A stretch of 64,000 nucleotides of DNA, from contig NZ_FXUE01000007.1 in NCBI RefSeq assembly GCF_900182935.1, forward strand, positions 62,001 through 126,000. Reading direction: 5' to 3'. This DNA is from Fibrobacter sp. UWB10 (GTDB lineage Bacteria > Fibrobacterota > Fibrobacteria > Fibrobacterales > Fibrobacteraceae). The position numbers were made by a program, and so were the translations under genes. The notes beneath the pieces are model-generated. The model had not been told where the DNA came from. It made no database searches and saw nothing but the letters and a program-made list of their open reading frames with translations. Positions 24,924 to 31,933 of the stretch are shown here, one piece after another. Position 1 is the stretch's first letter. Each line of letters opens with the position of its first letter.

Positions 24924-25020
24924 CAAAGCCCCGAAATATGAGAACTGCGTCACGCAAAATTACTCGGGGCTTTGACGACTATTCCGAGCAGGCTGTTTTT
25001 CAGCCTGCCCTCCATAGTCG
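24924..25020. other. two strong stem-loops between purM and the GH45 pair
   Basis: First, an 11-base perfect arm pair CAAAGCCCCGA (24924-24934) with TCGGGGCTTTG (24964-24974), containing an inner TGCGT/ACGCA. Second, CGACTAT/ATAGTCG (24976-24982, 25014-25020) enclosing GCAGGCTG-TTTTT-CAGCCTGC (24988-25008). Neither has a following T-tract on the minus strand, so they may be a structured leader of the GH45 transcript or a dispersed repeat rather than terminators. Confidence 0.55.
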
Positions 25021-25028
25021 CATAACGC

Positions 25029-25059
25029 AAAAAAAGGCCGCACTTGCGTGCAAGCCTTT
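25029..25059 (-). terminator. rho-independent terminator after purM
   Basis: On the minus strand AAAGGC-TT-GCAC-gcaa-GTGC-G-GCCTTT is followed by a run of T. It lies 24 bases past the purM stop. Confidence 0.75.
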
Positions 25060-25082
25060 AAATTTCTCTTGTTGCGGGAGGA

Positions 25083-26108
25083 CTAGTCTCTGAACTTCAC
25101 CTGCTTGGTGCCCTTCACGACTTCACCAATCTGCACCCACTTTTCGCCCTTGGCTTCGAGATGAGCGGTGACTTCGGCCTTGTCCTTCGGGTCGATGAAG
25201 ATGAGCATGCCCATACCCATGTTGAAGGTAGAGTACATTTCGTCCTTTTCGACAGAGCCAGCCTGCTGGATCAGCTTGAAGATCATCGGAGGATCCCACG
25301 TGGTGCGATCGATAATCACGTCGACATCGTCCGGGAGGATTCGCGGGATGTTGCCCTGGTAGCCAGAACCGGTAATGTGGGCGAGGCCCTGGATAATCTT
25401 CTTGTTGCAAAGGTCAATCAGGCTCGGATAGTAGCTGCGGTGCGGCACGGCGAGAGCTTCGCCGATGGACTTGTCCATGCCATCGACCATGGTGTCAACC
25501 TTGTAACCGGCCACGTCGAAGAGCACCTTACGAGCCAAAGAATAACCATTTGTATGCAAACCGGTAGAAGGCAGGCCAAGGATAATGGTACCCGGCTTGA
25601 TCTTCTTGCCGTCAATGATGTTTTCGCGTTCCACGACACCCACGATGGTGCCGGAAATATCGTAGTCGCCCGGACCGTAGAAGCCCGGCATTTCAGCCGT
25701 TTCGCCACCGATCAACACGAGGTCGTTTTCGCGGCAAGCCTTGGCCATACCGGCAACGAGCTTGTCCATGACACCCGGTTCCAGGCGGCCAGTAGCCACG
25801 TAGTCCAAGAAGAACAGCGGACGTGCACCCTGAACGAGAATATCGTCGCAGCAGTGGTTCACGATGTCTTGACCCGGGAGTTCGTGCGTGCCCATTTCAA
25901 TGTCGACCTTGAGCTTGGTGCCCACGCCATCAACGGAACTCACGAGGACGGGGTCCTTCATGCCGAGATGGTTCAGCGTGAACAGGCCACCGAAGTTGCC
26001 CACGTCACCGAGAACGCCTTGGTTGAATGTAGTACGTACGGATTTCTTGACACCGACCATTGCCTCGTCGGCACGTGCCAAGGACACTCCTGCGTCTGCG
26101 TAATTCAT
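25083..26108 (-). CDS. purM: phosphoribosylformylglycinamidine cyclo-ligase
   Basis: This encodes 341 residues, usual family length, with AAAGGA ten bases before the ATG. It closes the imidazole ring to give AIR, step five of purine synthesis, using ATP. The N-terminus MNYADAGVS is the family start (YADAGVD/S). Signatures include VSSVDGVGTKLK, HCCDDILVQGARPLFFLDY, GGETAEMPGFY and SGYQGNIPRILP (family HITGGG or HITGSG-like). It is upstream in strand sense from a hairpin terminator. No purine riboswitch or PurR-like box was seen. Confidence 0.95.
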   Translation of the reverse strand: MNYADAGVSLARADEAMVGVKKSVRTTFNQGVLGDVGNFGGLFTLNHLGMKDPVLVSSVDGVGTKLKVDIEMGTHELPGQDIVNHCCDDILVQGARPLFFLDYVATGRLEPGVMDKLVAGMAKACRENDLVLIGGETAEMPGFYGPGDYDISGTIVGVVERENIIDGKKIKPGTIILGLPSTGLHTNGYSLARKVLFDVAGYKVDTMVDGMDKSIGEALAVPHRSYYPSLIDLCNKKIIQGLAHITGSGYQGNIPRILPDDVDVIIDRTTWDPPMIFKLIQQAGSVEKDEMYSTFNMGMGMLIFIDPKDKAEVTAHLEAKGEKWVQIGEVVKGTKQVKFRD

Positions 26109-26148
26109 CTTTTATCCTTTTGCCCAAGTCTTGGGCACGTGTTAGCCC

Positions 26149-26946
26149 TTAGTGGGCATTTTGTTTTTCATCAATATTTCTGAGCGCATCCAAAATCAGG
26201 CTCGTAGTATCGGACATCTGGTTGATGTTCACGATATCGGGCATCAAGTGCGTGTCAAGCTTGAAGAGCGTTTCGTCGCCCCAAGACAACATTTTTTCAA
26301 GAGCATCTGGGCCTGCCAGTTTGCCACACTTGGCACAGCAGATTCGGCCGTCCTGGAATGCGATAAAGCCCTTTTCGCCATTGCATTCGAACAAGACCGT
26401 TCCCGTCACGCGGCTCTTTTCCATAGTTTGCGCAAAATCAATAAAGGGGAGCACCTTTGCAGAAGCCAAAAGCGAAAGTCTTTCGAATTCATCGAACGCC
26501 TTGTTCTTGGCGCGCAGGCGGTCAGCGACCACCTTGTAAAGGTACACCATAATGTTCGGGTTCTTGTCCAGAAACTTCACGAATTCGTCGCGCGGAATGT
26601 GGAGCACCGTGGCACCATCTTCGCTCGCGATAACCGTATTACTCGTGGGTTCGTTACAGATAATGGACATTTCACCAAAGCATGCACCCGCATCAAGCAG
26701 GGCCAGCGTATTGTAATGGCCATCGGCCAAAATCTGACCGCAAATAAAAGCTCGACCACTTTGCAACACGCAGAACGAATCCCCGACAGAACCACCGTTA
26801 ATAATGATTTCCCCCGGCTCGTACTCGCGGATCTGCGCATTCAAAAGCAAATAGTCTGCGCAGTCTCTGGGCACCTGCTGCAAAAAAGGCGTCCCAAGTT
26901 CATAGTTGGCTGCAATCCAGTCACCAATACCAGTATGAGTCTTCAT
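26149..26946 (-). CDS. cyclic-nucleotide-binding protein with DUF4388-like C-terminus
   Basis: This encodes 265 residues. Residues ~28-145 form a cNMP-binding beta-barrel (YEPGEIIINGGSVGDSFCVLQSGRAFI; ACFGEMSIICNEPTSNTVIA, phosphate-binding cassette). The cassette lacks the usual RTA Arg-Thr pair (NEPTSNTVIA), so ligand binding is uncertain. The C-terminal ~90 residues (TGTVLFECNGEKGFIAFQDGRICCAKCG) fit DUF4388/PatA-like domains. No HTH is seen, so it is not a CRP-type regulator but probably a signalling adaptor. It begins 4 bases after the stop of the binding-protein gene 26950. Confidence 0.78.
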   Translation of the reverse strand: MKTHTGIGDWIAANYELGTPFLQQVPRDCADYLLLNAQIREYEPGEIIINGGSVGDSFCVLQSGRAFICGQILADGHYNTLALLDAGACFGEMSIICNEPTSNTVIASEDGATVLHIPRDEFVKFLDKNPNIMVYLYKVVADRLRAKNKAFDEFERLSLLASAKVLPFIDFAQTMEKSRVTGTVLFECNGEKGFIAFQDGRICCAKCGKLAGPDALEKMLSWGDETLFKLDTHLMPDIVNINQMSDTTSLILDALRNIDEKQNAH

Positions 26947-26949
26947 GCC

Positions 26950-28131
26950 TTAAAAGATAAAAATATTGTGGTACCAGTCAAAACCTTTTTGGCTAGAATC
27001 AGCCCCATTTGTAGAGTTTTGTATACACGAACGCAAATTTGTAAGCGTTTCGGCAGGATACGCGACTGCAGACTCGAAAAAATCGTTCCCGCCACCGGCT
27101 CCCTTGATACCGTCGTTCTGGTACACGCGTTTTTCCTTGAACGCACGGATAAACTTGACGCGCGGTTCTGCCGCAATCAGGTCTTCGGGAGTCGCGAACA
27201 TTCCCGGATTCACCCACACGTCGGCACTGTCTGCCACCTGCAAGATTTCTTCGAGGCTAAACTGCAATTCCTGATTGGTGTCCGCGGCCCACAAGTAGCA
27301 ACCGCCCGCATCTTTGATAAGGCGCGCAGTAAAGCTGTTGCCGCCCGGCGCATGCCATACGCCACCGTAGCTCATGCCTACTAACACGCGGGGGCAAGCC
27401 TCCCCCTCGCTCGCACGTTGTTGCTCGCTACCCCCTCTAGCGGGGGACACCCCCACAACGCCCCCGTTGGTAGCCTGCAAATACAAACTTTTACTTTGTT
27501 CAAAAACAGAATCCGCGAGAGATTCTACGCCAAACAGGCGCCCAAACAGCTTAATCCATTCGGCCTTCGCAAGCGGTGTCCGTTCCTGCCATTCCGACGT
27601 AAGCATCAGCGAAAGCCCGATGGCGCCAATACGCTCGTAGTCGTCCATGCCGCCGCCAGTCGCAAAGTCGAACACCAAGTCCGGCTTTGCCGCCATCAGC
27701 TTTTCGAGCGAAAGCGTAGGCCCGTTTCCGACCTCGGCCACCTCGCCCGCAGCGACGCGCGCATACACCACGCTATCGACCAAGTACTTGCCTTCGCCCA
27801 CCGCCACAATGCGGTCACGGAGCCCGAGGCGCAGCATATAGCCCACCTGTGCCGACGAAAGCGCCACCACGCGCTTGAGTGGCTCGCCCAGCTTAAAGCG
27901 CTTGATTAGGGTATCGCGACCCACAATCGAGCGGATTTCGGCGTAATCTTCGCCACAAAGCTTGCCGATTTTAAGGTTTTCGCTAAATTCCAGCGCCGGA
28001 AGTTCACCGCAATCGGCCAAATTTTTTTCGCTTTCAGCCTCGTTTTTGCACCCCGACAGCCCAAAGGCCGAAAATGCCATAAAAAGCCCGAAGGTGGCAC
28101 TCAAGACCATTTTTCCACAAAAATTCAACAT
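26950..28131 (-). CDS. ABC substrate-binding lipoprotein (Fe-siderophore/cobalamin type) with in-frame element
   Basis: This encodes 393 residues; a second Met (MVLSATF) could be the start. A lipoprotein signal ends in GLSGC. The body is a helical-backbone periplasmic binding protein (PeripBP/BtuF-FepB type): RVVALSSAQVGYMLRLGLRDRIVAVG, LEKLMAAKPDLVFDF and a C-terminal YQNDGIKGAGGGNDFFESAV. It should hand a metal chelate or cobamide to an inner-membrane permease, which is not in this window. About 28 residues at ~225-252 (VSPARGGSEQQRASEGEA) derive from a palindromic repeat inserted in frame. It is followed closely by the cNMP gene. Confidence 0.82.
   Translation of the reverse strand: MLNFCGKMVLSATFGLFMAFSAFGLSGCKNEAESEKNLADCGELPALEFSENLKIGKLCGEDYAEIRSIVGRDTLIKRFKLGEPLKRVVALSSAQVGYMLRLGLRDRIVAVGEGKYLVDSVVYARVAAGEVAEVGNGPTLSLEKLMAAKPDLVFDFATGGGMDDYERIGAIGLSLMLTSEWQERTPLAKAEWIKLFGRLFGVESLADSVFEQSKSLYLQATNGGVVGVSPARGGSEQQRASEGEACPRVLVGMSYGGVWHAPGGNSFTARLIKDAGGCYLWAADTNQELQFSLEEILQVADSADVWVNPGMFATPEDLIAAEPRVKFIRAFKEKRVYQNDGIKGAGGGNDFFESAVAYPAETLTNLRSCIQNSTNGADSSQKGFDWYHNIFIF
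27389..27470 (+). repeat. palindromic repeat element, copy B, inserted in frame in a binding-protein gene
   Basis: Same element as 19535-19607. It starts with a GGGGG...CCCCC stem (27390-27405), keeps the core GCACGTTGTTGC, then TACCCCCTCT, a GGGGG-ACA-CCCCC stem (27442-27454), and ACAACGCCCCCGTTG. The insertion does not disrupt the minus-strand reading frame; it adds a low-complexity peptide between two regions that match the family. The middle stem of copy A (GGTGGCA/TGCCACC) is largely lost here. Confidence 0.72.
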
Positions 28132-28251
28132 TCAAACTCCTAAAAAAGCACGTAAATCGTTGATTTTTAACGTCTTATGAAAATTTCTAATGCAATTTTC
28201 GTAAACATAATGTATTTTATAGCCTAGATATTATTATCAACGGAATCTTTT

Positions 28252-29142
28252 ATGAAAACAAAGATAGCCTCTTTTTTGAGCATTGTTGCTCTCAGCTTGC
28301 TCACCCTCGCCACCGGCTCCTTTGCCGAAGAAGAAGAAGGGTTTTACGAAAAGGACCACGTCCGTGGGTTCATTTCGGTTGGCGCGGACTACCGCGGCAT
28401 GCGTAGGGAATTCCAGCGCTATGTGAACAACACGGCGCTTGCCGACTACGGCCACCTGGCCGAAACTCCCGTCGAAAACTCCGAAGGTGGCGTCGACACC
28501 TTGCTGGTCGAATACTACGGGAACCCCGGCTACAAGAAGTTCAGCGACTGGTACTTGGGTATGCACGTGAACATCGGTGCCCAATACAAACAGTTCCTGA
28601 CTTGGTTCGACCTCAACTTCATGGCACCGCAGGTATCCAAGCGTCCTGCATCTGGCTATACGCCGGTGGACGAAAACGGAAACGAAAGCCCCAAGAGCTA
28701 TCCGCTTTATGACGTGGAATGGTTCGCCTATGGCGCCGACTGGATGTTCGGTTGGAAGCTCTTTGGCGAAAACGCTCCGATCAACCTGATTCCTTCTGTG
28801 GGCTTCGGTTTCAACTTGATCAACTTCCACTTCGCCTCTAACTTCTCTGTTTCCGAAAAGGGCAACATCGAAAACAACGATATCATGCGCGACCGCTTCT
28901 ACAGCACGTTCGCCACCACAGTCAACTCCGAAATCGAACTCCGTATCGAACTCGGTCGCTTGGCTCTGGGCGCCTACCTCGGCTACCGCTTTGTGCGCTA
29001 CAACGACCTTTCTATCGAAGACTTCGGTATCAACTACGGTCCGTACGGCACCGACAACGTCGGCGACACGTACTTCCTGGGCGTCCGCGCCACCTGGTAC
29101 TTCCTGTCTAAATGGGAAAAGAAGCAAGCGGATAAGTTATAA
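28252..29142 (+). CDS. outer-membrane beta-barrel protein, unknown
   Basis: This encodes 296 residues. The signal peptide is MKTKIASFLSIVALSLLTLATGSFA, followed by an acidic start (EEEEGFYEKDH). The mature protein is rich in Tyr, Phe, Gly and alternating hydrophobic residues (FISVGADYRGM, WYLGMHVNIGAQYKQFLTWFDL, LIPSVGFGFNLINFHF, FLGVRATWYFL), as in an outer-membrane barrel of about 12 strands. No family name recognised. It is divergent from the ABC binding protein, with the spacer 28132-28251 AT-rich. Downstream there is a run of stem-loops. Confidence 0.75.
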   Translation: MKTKIASFLSIVALSLLTLATGSFAEEEEGFYEKDHVRGFISVGADYRGMRREFQRYVNNTALADYGHLAETPVENSEGGVDTLLVEYYGNPGYKKFSDWYLGMHVNIGAQYKQFLTWFDLNFMAPQVSKRPASGYTPVDENGNESPKSYPLYDVEWFAYGADWMFGWKLFGENAPINLIPSVGFGFNLINFHFASNFSVSEKGNIENNDIMRDRFYSTFATTVNSEIELRIELGRLALGAYLGYRFVRYNDLSIEDFGINYGPYGTDNVGDTYFLGVRATWYFLSKWEKKQADKL

Positions 29143-29146
29143 GACC

Positions 29147-29300
29147 GCAAAGTCCCTATAGTCAACATGAAAATGTGACTGGACTTTGCTCTCACAAAAG
29201 CGTGCAAAACGAGTGTCGCAAAATTATGCTTGCATAATTTTATGACCGAGTGAAGCCGCGGACGCTGAAAGCGTCAACCACGCCTCGTTAATACGAGGCG
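29147..29300. other. cluster of four perfect stem-loops after the barrel gene
   Basis: (1) 29147-29189: GCAAAGTCC with GGACTTTGC, enclosing AGTC-ACAT-gaaa-ATGT-GACT. (2) 29220-29241: 10-base arms AAAATTATGC and GCATAATTTT. (3) 29261-29275: GACGCT-gaa-AGCGTC. (4) 29281-29300: CGCCTCG-ttaata-CGAGGCG followed by TTTGTTGTT, terminator-like on plus. There is no ORF with a ribosome site. This may be a small structured RNA, a degenerate mobile repeat, or nested terminators. Confidence 0.55.
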
Positions 29301-29347
29301 TTTGTTGTTCACGGAGACCGCTCGACTCTATCGCATTTATGAAAATC

Positions 29348-29376
29348 GCCCTCGGTTAAAAGCCGAGGGCTTTTTT
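29348..29376. terminator. rho-independent terminator
   Basis: GCCCTCGG-7-base loop-CCGAGGGC followed by six T on plus. It lies between the barrel gene cluster and the convergent NYN gene, two bases before the latter's stop. Confidence 0.8.
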
Positions 29377-29377
29377 G

Positions 29378-30076
29378 TTAATTAAGGCGGCGAGGCGCGT
29401 GAGGATCGCGCCCCACCGCCACCTTTGGTCGAGGGTTACGCCCTTTGCTGAACGGGTGTTCGCATTGAAAGAAAAATCCGCGAGGCGCCTTTGAATTCAG
29501 GTCGTTATCCAGAATCTTTTCCATGGCCACGTAATGGGCGCAACTGCGCCTAAGGCACGAATCTGTTTTCCAGCGCACGTAGCTTTTCGCCTTCGGGTAG
29601 ACAAAATCCCAGCCGAGCACAAGTGTGGGAATGCCCATGAGCCTTAGTCTGTCAGGGAGTGGCGCATACTCGCCCTGCGTGCTTAAAAGCACCACGGCAT
29701 CGAGCTTGCGGTACATAGCAAACAACAAGGCGTCTTCCATGAGTAACAGGTTCGGGCCCACACAGCCCGCCTCTGCTGGATTGTTGAAATGCACGCTGTA
29801 GCCGGCCTGTTCCAGCACATGTTCTAGCTTGAGCACGCCTTCGCAATCGCGAGCGAACACATGCGGGTCGCGGTACGGGTGGTAATAGTGCGACTCCATT
29901 TGCAGTTCGCGGAACTTGTCGCCTTCAAAATAGCGGATTGCCTGCGATTCCACCCAAAGCCTTAGGCTCCGAAAATCCAAGCACGAATGGAACCGGTGAA
30001 CGTTGCGGTAATAATCGTTCACCTTTTTTAGAGTGAAACCATCTAGGAAAAATCCTATGCGGAGCGGTTGCGGCAT
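29378..30076 (-). CDS. NYN-domain (DUF88-like) putative ribonuclease
   Basis: This encodes 232 residues. The N-terminus RIGFFLDGFTLKKVN carries the first catalytic Asp (D12). The central LLLMEDALLFAMYRKLDAVVLLSTQGEYAPLPDRLRLMG matches the NYN pattern. The usual SGDGDF acidic loop is here STQGEY, with Glu replacing one Asp and the first Asp replaced by Thr/Gln. Metal binding may thus be altered. The C-terminus (~175-232) is basic with Arg/Pro and Cys residues, possibly RNA-binding. No gene neighbour suggests a partner. Confidence 0.72.
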   Translation of the reverse strand: MPQPLRIGFFLDGFTLKKVNDYYRNVHRFHSCLDFRSLRLWVESQAIRYFEGDKFRELQMESHYYHPYRDPHVFARDCEGVLKLEHVLEQAGYSVHFNNPAEAGCVGPNLLLMEDALLFAMYRKLDAVVLLSTQGEYAPLPDRLRLMGIPTLVLGWDFVYPKAKSYVRWKTDSCLRRSCAHYVAMEKILDNDLNSKAPRGFFFQCEHPFSKGRNPRPKVAVGRDPHAPRRLN

Positions 30077-30209
30077 AATACCTCCATAAAAAAGACGTGC
30101 CTTTTACTAACACGCTTTTTTTAGGGGCTTTGTATACCGTTTTGATGTTAAATTTTCTATACAAAGTATCACGCAACATTTTGCGCGATAAACTTGCGTC
30201 GATAAAACC

Positions 30210-31154
30210 TTAAAGCAGCTTTTTCTTCTTCAGGTCGTCCATGAGCGAGCCCGGCATCCAGTCCTTGAGTTCCTCGAATTTCGGGTCATCCAAAGTTTTG
30301 CGCCAGGCTTCGGCCTTAGCCTTGTCGCCCTTGTCGCTATAAATGCGAATCAAGTTCAGCGCCGAGCACCAGTAACGAATGCTCTTGCCCGTGCGCTTTA
30401 AATAGTCGGCGGCGCTACGCTCGTAAATGTCGGCAGCCTCGGTATACTTCTTGAGGCGGTAAAGCATGTCGGCCTTGATCTGCAGCATGACCGGGTGATT
30501 CGGCGCGCGCTTGAGGCCGCGTTCGGCAAGACTCAGGCCCGTCGCAAAGTCTTCCTTGTCGTAATGCATCCAGATGAGCGGAGTCAGAAACAGCGGCCAG
30601 AATCGTTCGGACTTTTGCGATGCGCTGTCGAGAGTAGCCAGATAAAGCTCGCGATTGTCCGACTTGAACGGCACCCAGCTAAAGCTCTTGTCTATGTAAT
30701 AAGCGTAAATGGCAAAGAAGGCGCGTGCCTCGAGTTCCTTGGAATCTTCGAATGCCTTAGCCGCAGAGCGCGTGGTCATTGCCCCTTTGACTGAATGCCC
30801 CGTCTCGCCCTGCACGAAACCCATCTCAAAACGGCGCAAGGCATCCCAGAGTCCCGTGGTCTTGCAGTTTTCCAGGTACTTGCCCGCCCTGAACAAAGCC
30901 GAAGTGTCGCCCTTGTCGTCGTAAGCGCTGATTCGCACAATGTTTTCAAGCACGCAGCCCACACCATCGTTTTCAGCACGGAGTTTCTTGGAATATTCCA
31001 AAGCATCGCCATAACGCAGGGCCATAGTCGCAGAAGTCGCCTTGGACCAGAGTTCCGCCTGGTTCTTGGGGAGTGAAAGCGTCAGAGGTTCTTCGGCAAA
31101 ACAGAGGGCGGCCAAAGCAAAAAGGGCAAAAAATATCGTGTTCAAAAATCGCAT
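30210..31154 (-). CDS. secreted TPR-like protein
   Basis: This encodes 314 residues. The signal is MRFLNTIFFALFALAALCFA with no lipobox Cys. The rest is helical with TPR-like repeats, clearest at GLSLAERGLKRAPNHPVMLQIKADMLYRLKKYTEAADIYERSA (about residues 215-260). Such proteins act in envelope assembly or polymer handling as scaffolds. No catalytic motif. It stands alone; the 5' side has a long AT-rich gap with DnaA-box-like sites. Confidence 0.72.
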   Translation of the reverse strand: MRFLNTIFFALFALAALCFAEEPLTLSLPKNQAELWSKATSATMALRYGDALEYSKKLRAENDGVGCVLENIVRISAYDDKGDTSALFRAGKYLENCKTTGLWDALRRFEMGFVQGETGHSVKGAMTTRSAAKAFEDSKELEARAFFAIYAYYIDKSFSWVPFKSDNRELYLATLDSASQKSERFWPLFLTPLIWMHYDKEDFATGLSLAERGLKRAPNHPVMLQIKADMLYRLKKYTEAADIYERSAADYLKRTGKSIRYWCSALNLIRIYSDKGDKAKAEAWRKTLDDPKFEELKDWMPGSLMDDLKKKKLL

Positions 31155-31601
31155 TGGTGCAAATTTAGAAAATATGGCAACCCGTGAAACACCCCAAATC
31201 TGTTGATAAACTATGGATAAAAAGACTCAATTCACTATTTATCCACAAGGGAAATGTTCATTTTTGCGAATTTCAAAAACTTATTTTCCTTATTTTTTAC
31301 TCCAAATTGGAATATCCGTTTTGGCCCCTATTCCGGGGTGAAAGTGGCCTCAGCAGGCACCCGTTAATCCATTGATAGACAACAATTTAAGGTCCGCCGT
31401 TTTGGACAAATGTACTGTTTTTTCGAAAAATTCGCCAAAATTAGGAAATTGTTTCTTAAATCTTACATACCTTTTTGACTATTGCCTGAACACGCAAAAT
31501 TATCTATAACTAGCATAGGTGATAAACAACTTATCAACATATAAACAACAATTTCACAATAAAAAAGGGTAAAACCGGGAATAACACGCGACGGAGGTCT
31601 T
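31155..31601. other. 447-base AT-rich gap without a gene
   Basis: No ORF with a ribosome site. It holds promoter regions for the two divergent genes, several DnaA-box-like 9-mers (31201-31539), and AT-rich stretches. A GC-rich island (GGCCCCTATTCCGGGG, about 31322-31337) sits in the middle. Confidence 0.6.
31201..31539. promoter_or_regulatory. cluster of DnaA-box-like sites
   Basis: TTATCCACA (exact consensus) at 31239-31247 on plus; TTATCAACA on minus at 31201-31209 and on plus at 31531-31539; a near match TTATCCATA on minus at 31212-31220. All are in one AT-rich intergenic gap. This could be a DnaA-titrating or regulatory locus; being an origin is not claimed, since no dnaA, dnaN or gidA gene is near. 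Confidence 0.4.
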
Positions 31602-31820
31602 ATGAAGCTTTTCCATAAAACATCTGCATTGTCATTCTACATGATCCATTCCGGCTTCTTGGCATTCAAGACCCGCGTCAAAGAAGAACTCGACGCAGCC
31701 GGTGGCGGAAACCTGGACGACCTTTTGGACGACGACAGCCTGCATGCCTACTACCGCAACGGAGACTCGCCGGATTATGTCGCCGCCTCGCTCTGGAACC
31801 CGGCTATCGAAGAAGACTAG
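31602..31820 (+). CDS. 72-residue protein, unknown
   Basis: The ribosome site GGAGG lies five bases before the ATG, and a perfect terminator follows the stop. The protein is acidic in its second half (DDLLDDDSLHAYYRNGDSPDY). The N-terminal ~25 residues are moderately hydrophobic (ALSFYMIHSGFLAFKT) but not a clear signal or membrane segment. No family recognised. A monocistronic unit with its own promoter in the DnaA-box gap. Confidence 0.7.
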   Translation: MKLFHKTSALSFYMIHSGFLAFKTRVKEELDAAGGGNLDDLLDDDSLHAYYRNGDSPDYVAASLWNPAIEED

Positions 31821-31858
31821 CCCACCCCAAGCGTTTCACTCTCTCCCTCCTAGATGAA

Positions 31859-31897
31859 AAAAATTCCCGCAGTGTGCCTACTGCGGGAATTTTTTGA
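31859..31897. terminator. strong bidirectional terminator
   Basis: 15-base arms, A-run then ATTCCCGCAGT, and the complement followed by T-run (31859-31873 with 31880-31894), loop of six. It serves both the 72-aa gene (plus) and the LpoA-like gene (minus). Confidence 0.85.
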
Positions 31898-31933
31898 TAT
31901 CTATTCTAAGTTCTAAGCTCTACCAACTAAACT

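Noticed and set aside
25161-26183. 340-codon plus-strand frame opposite purM
   Set aside because: Shadow of purM codon use; no homology pattern or start signal.
29147-29300. tRNA or tmRNA
   Set aside because: The stems do not form a cloverleaf, and no CCA end or T-loop GTTCRA is present.
31155-31601. Chromosomal replication origin
   Set aside because: Three or four boxes without dnaA/dnaN/gidA neighbours or a visible unwinding element are not enough.
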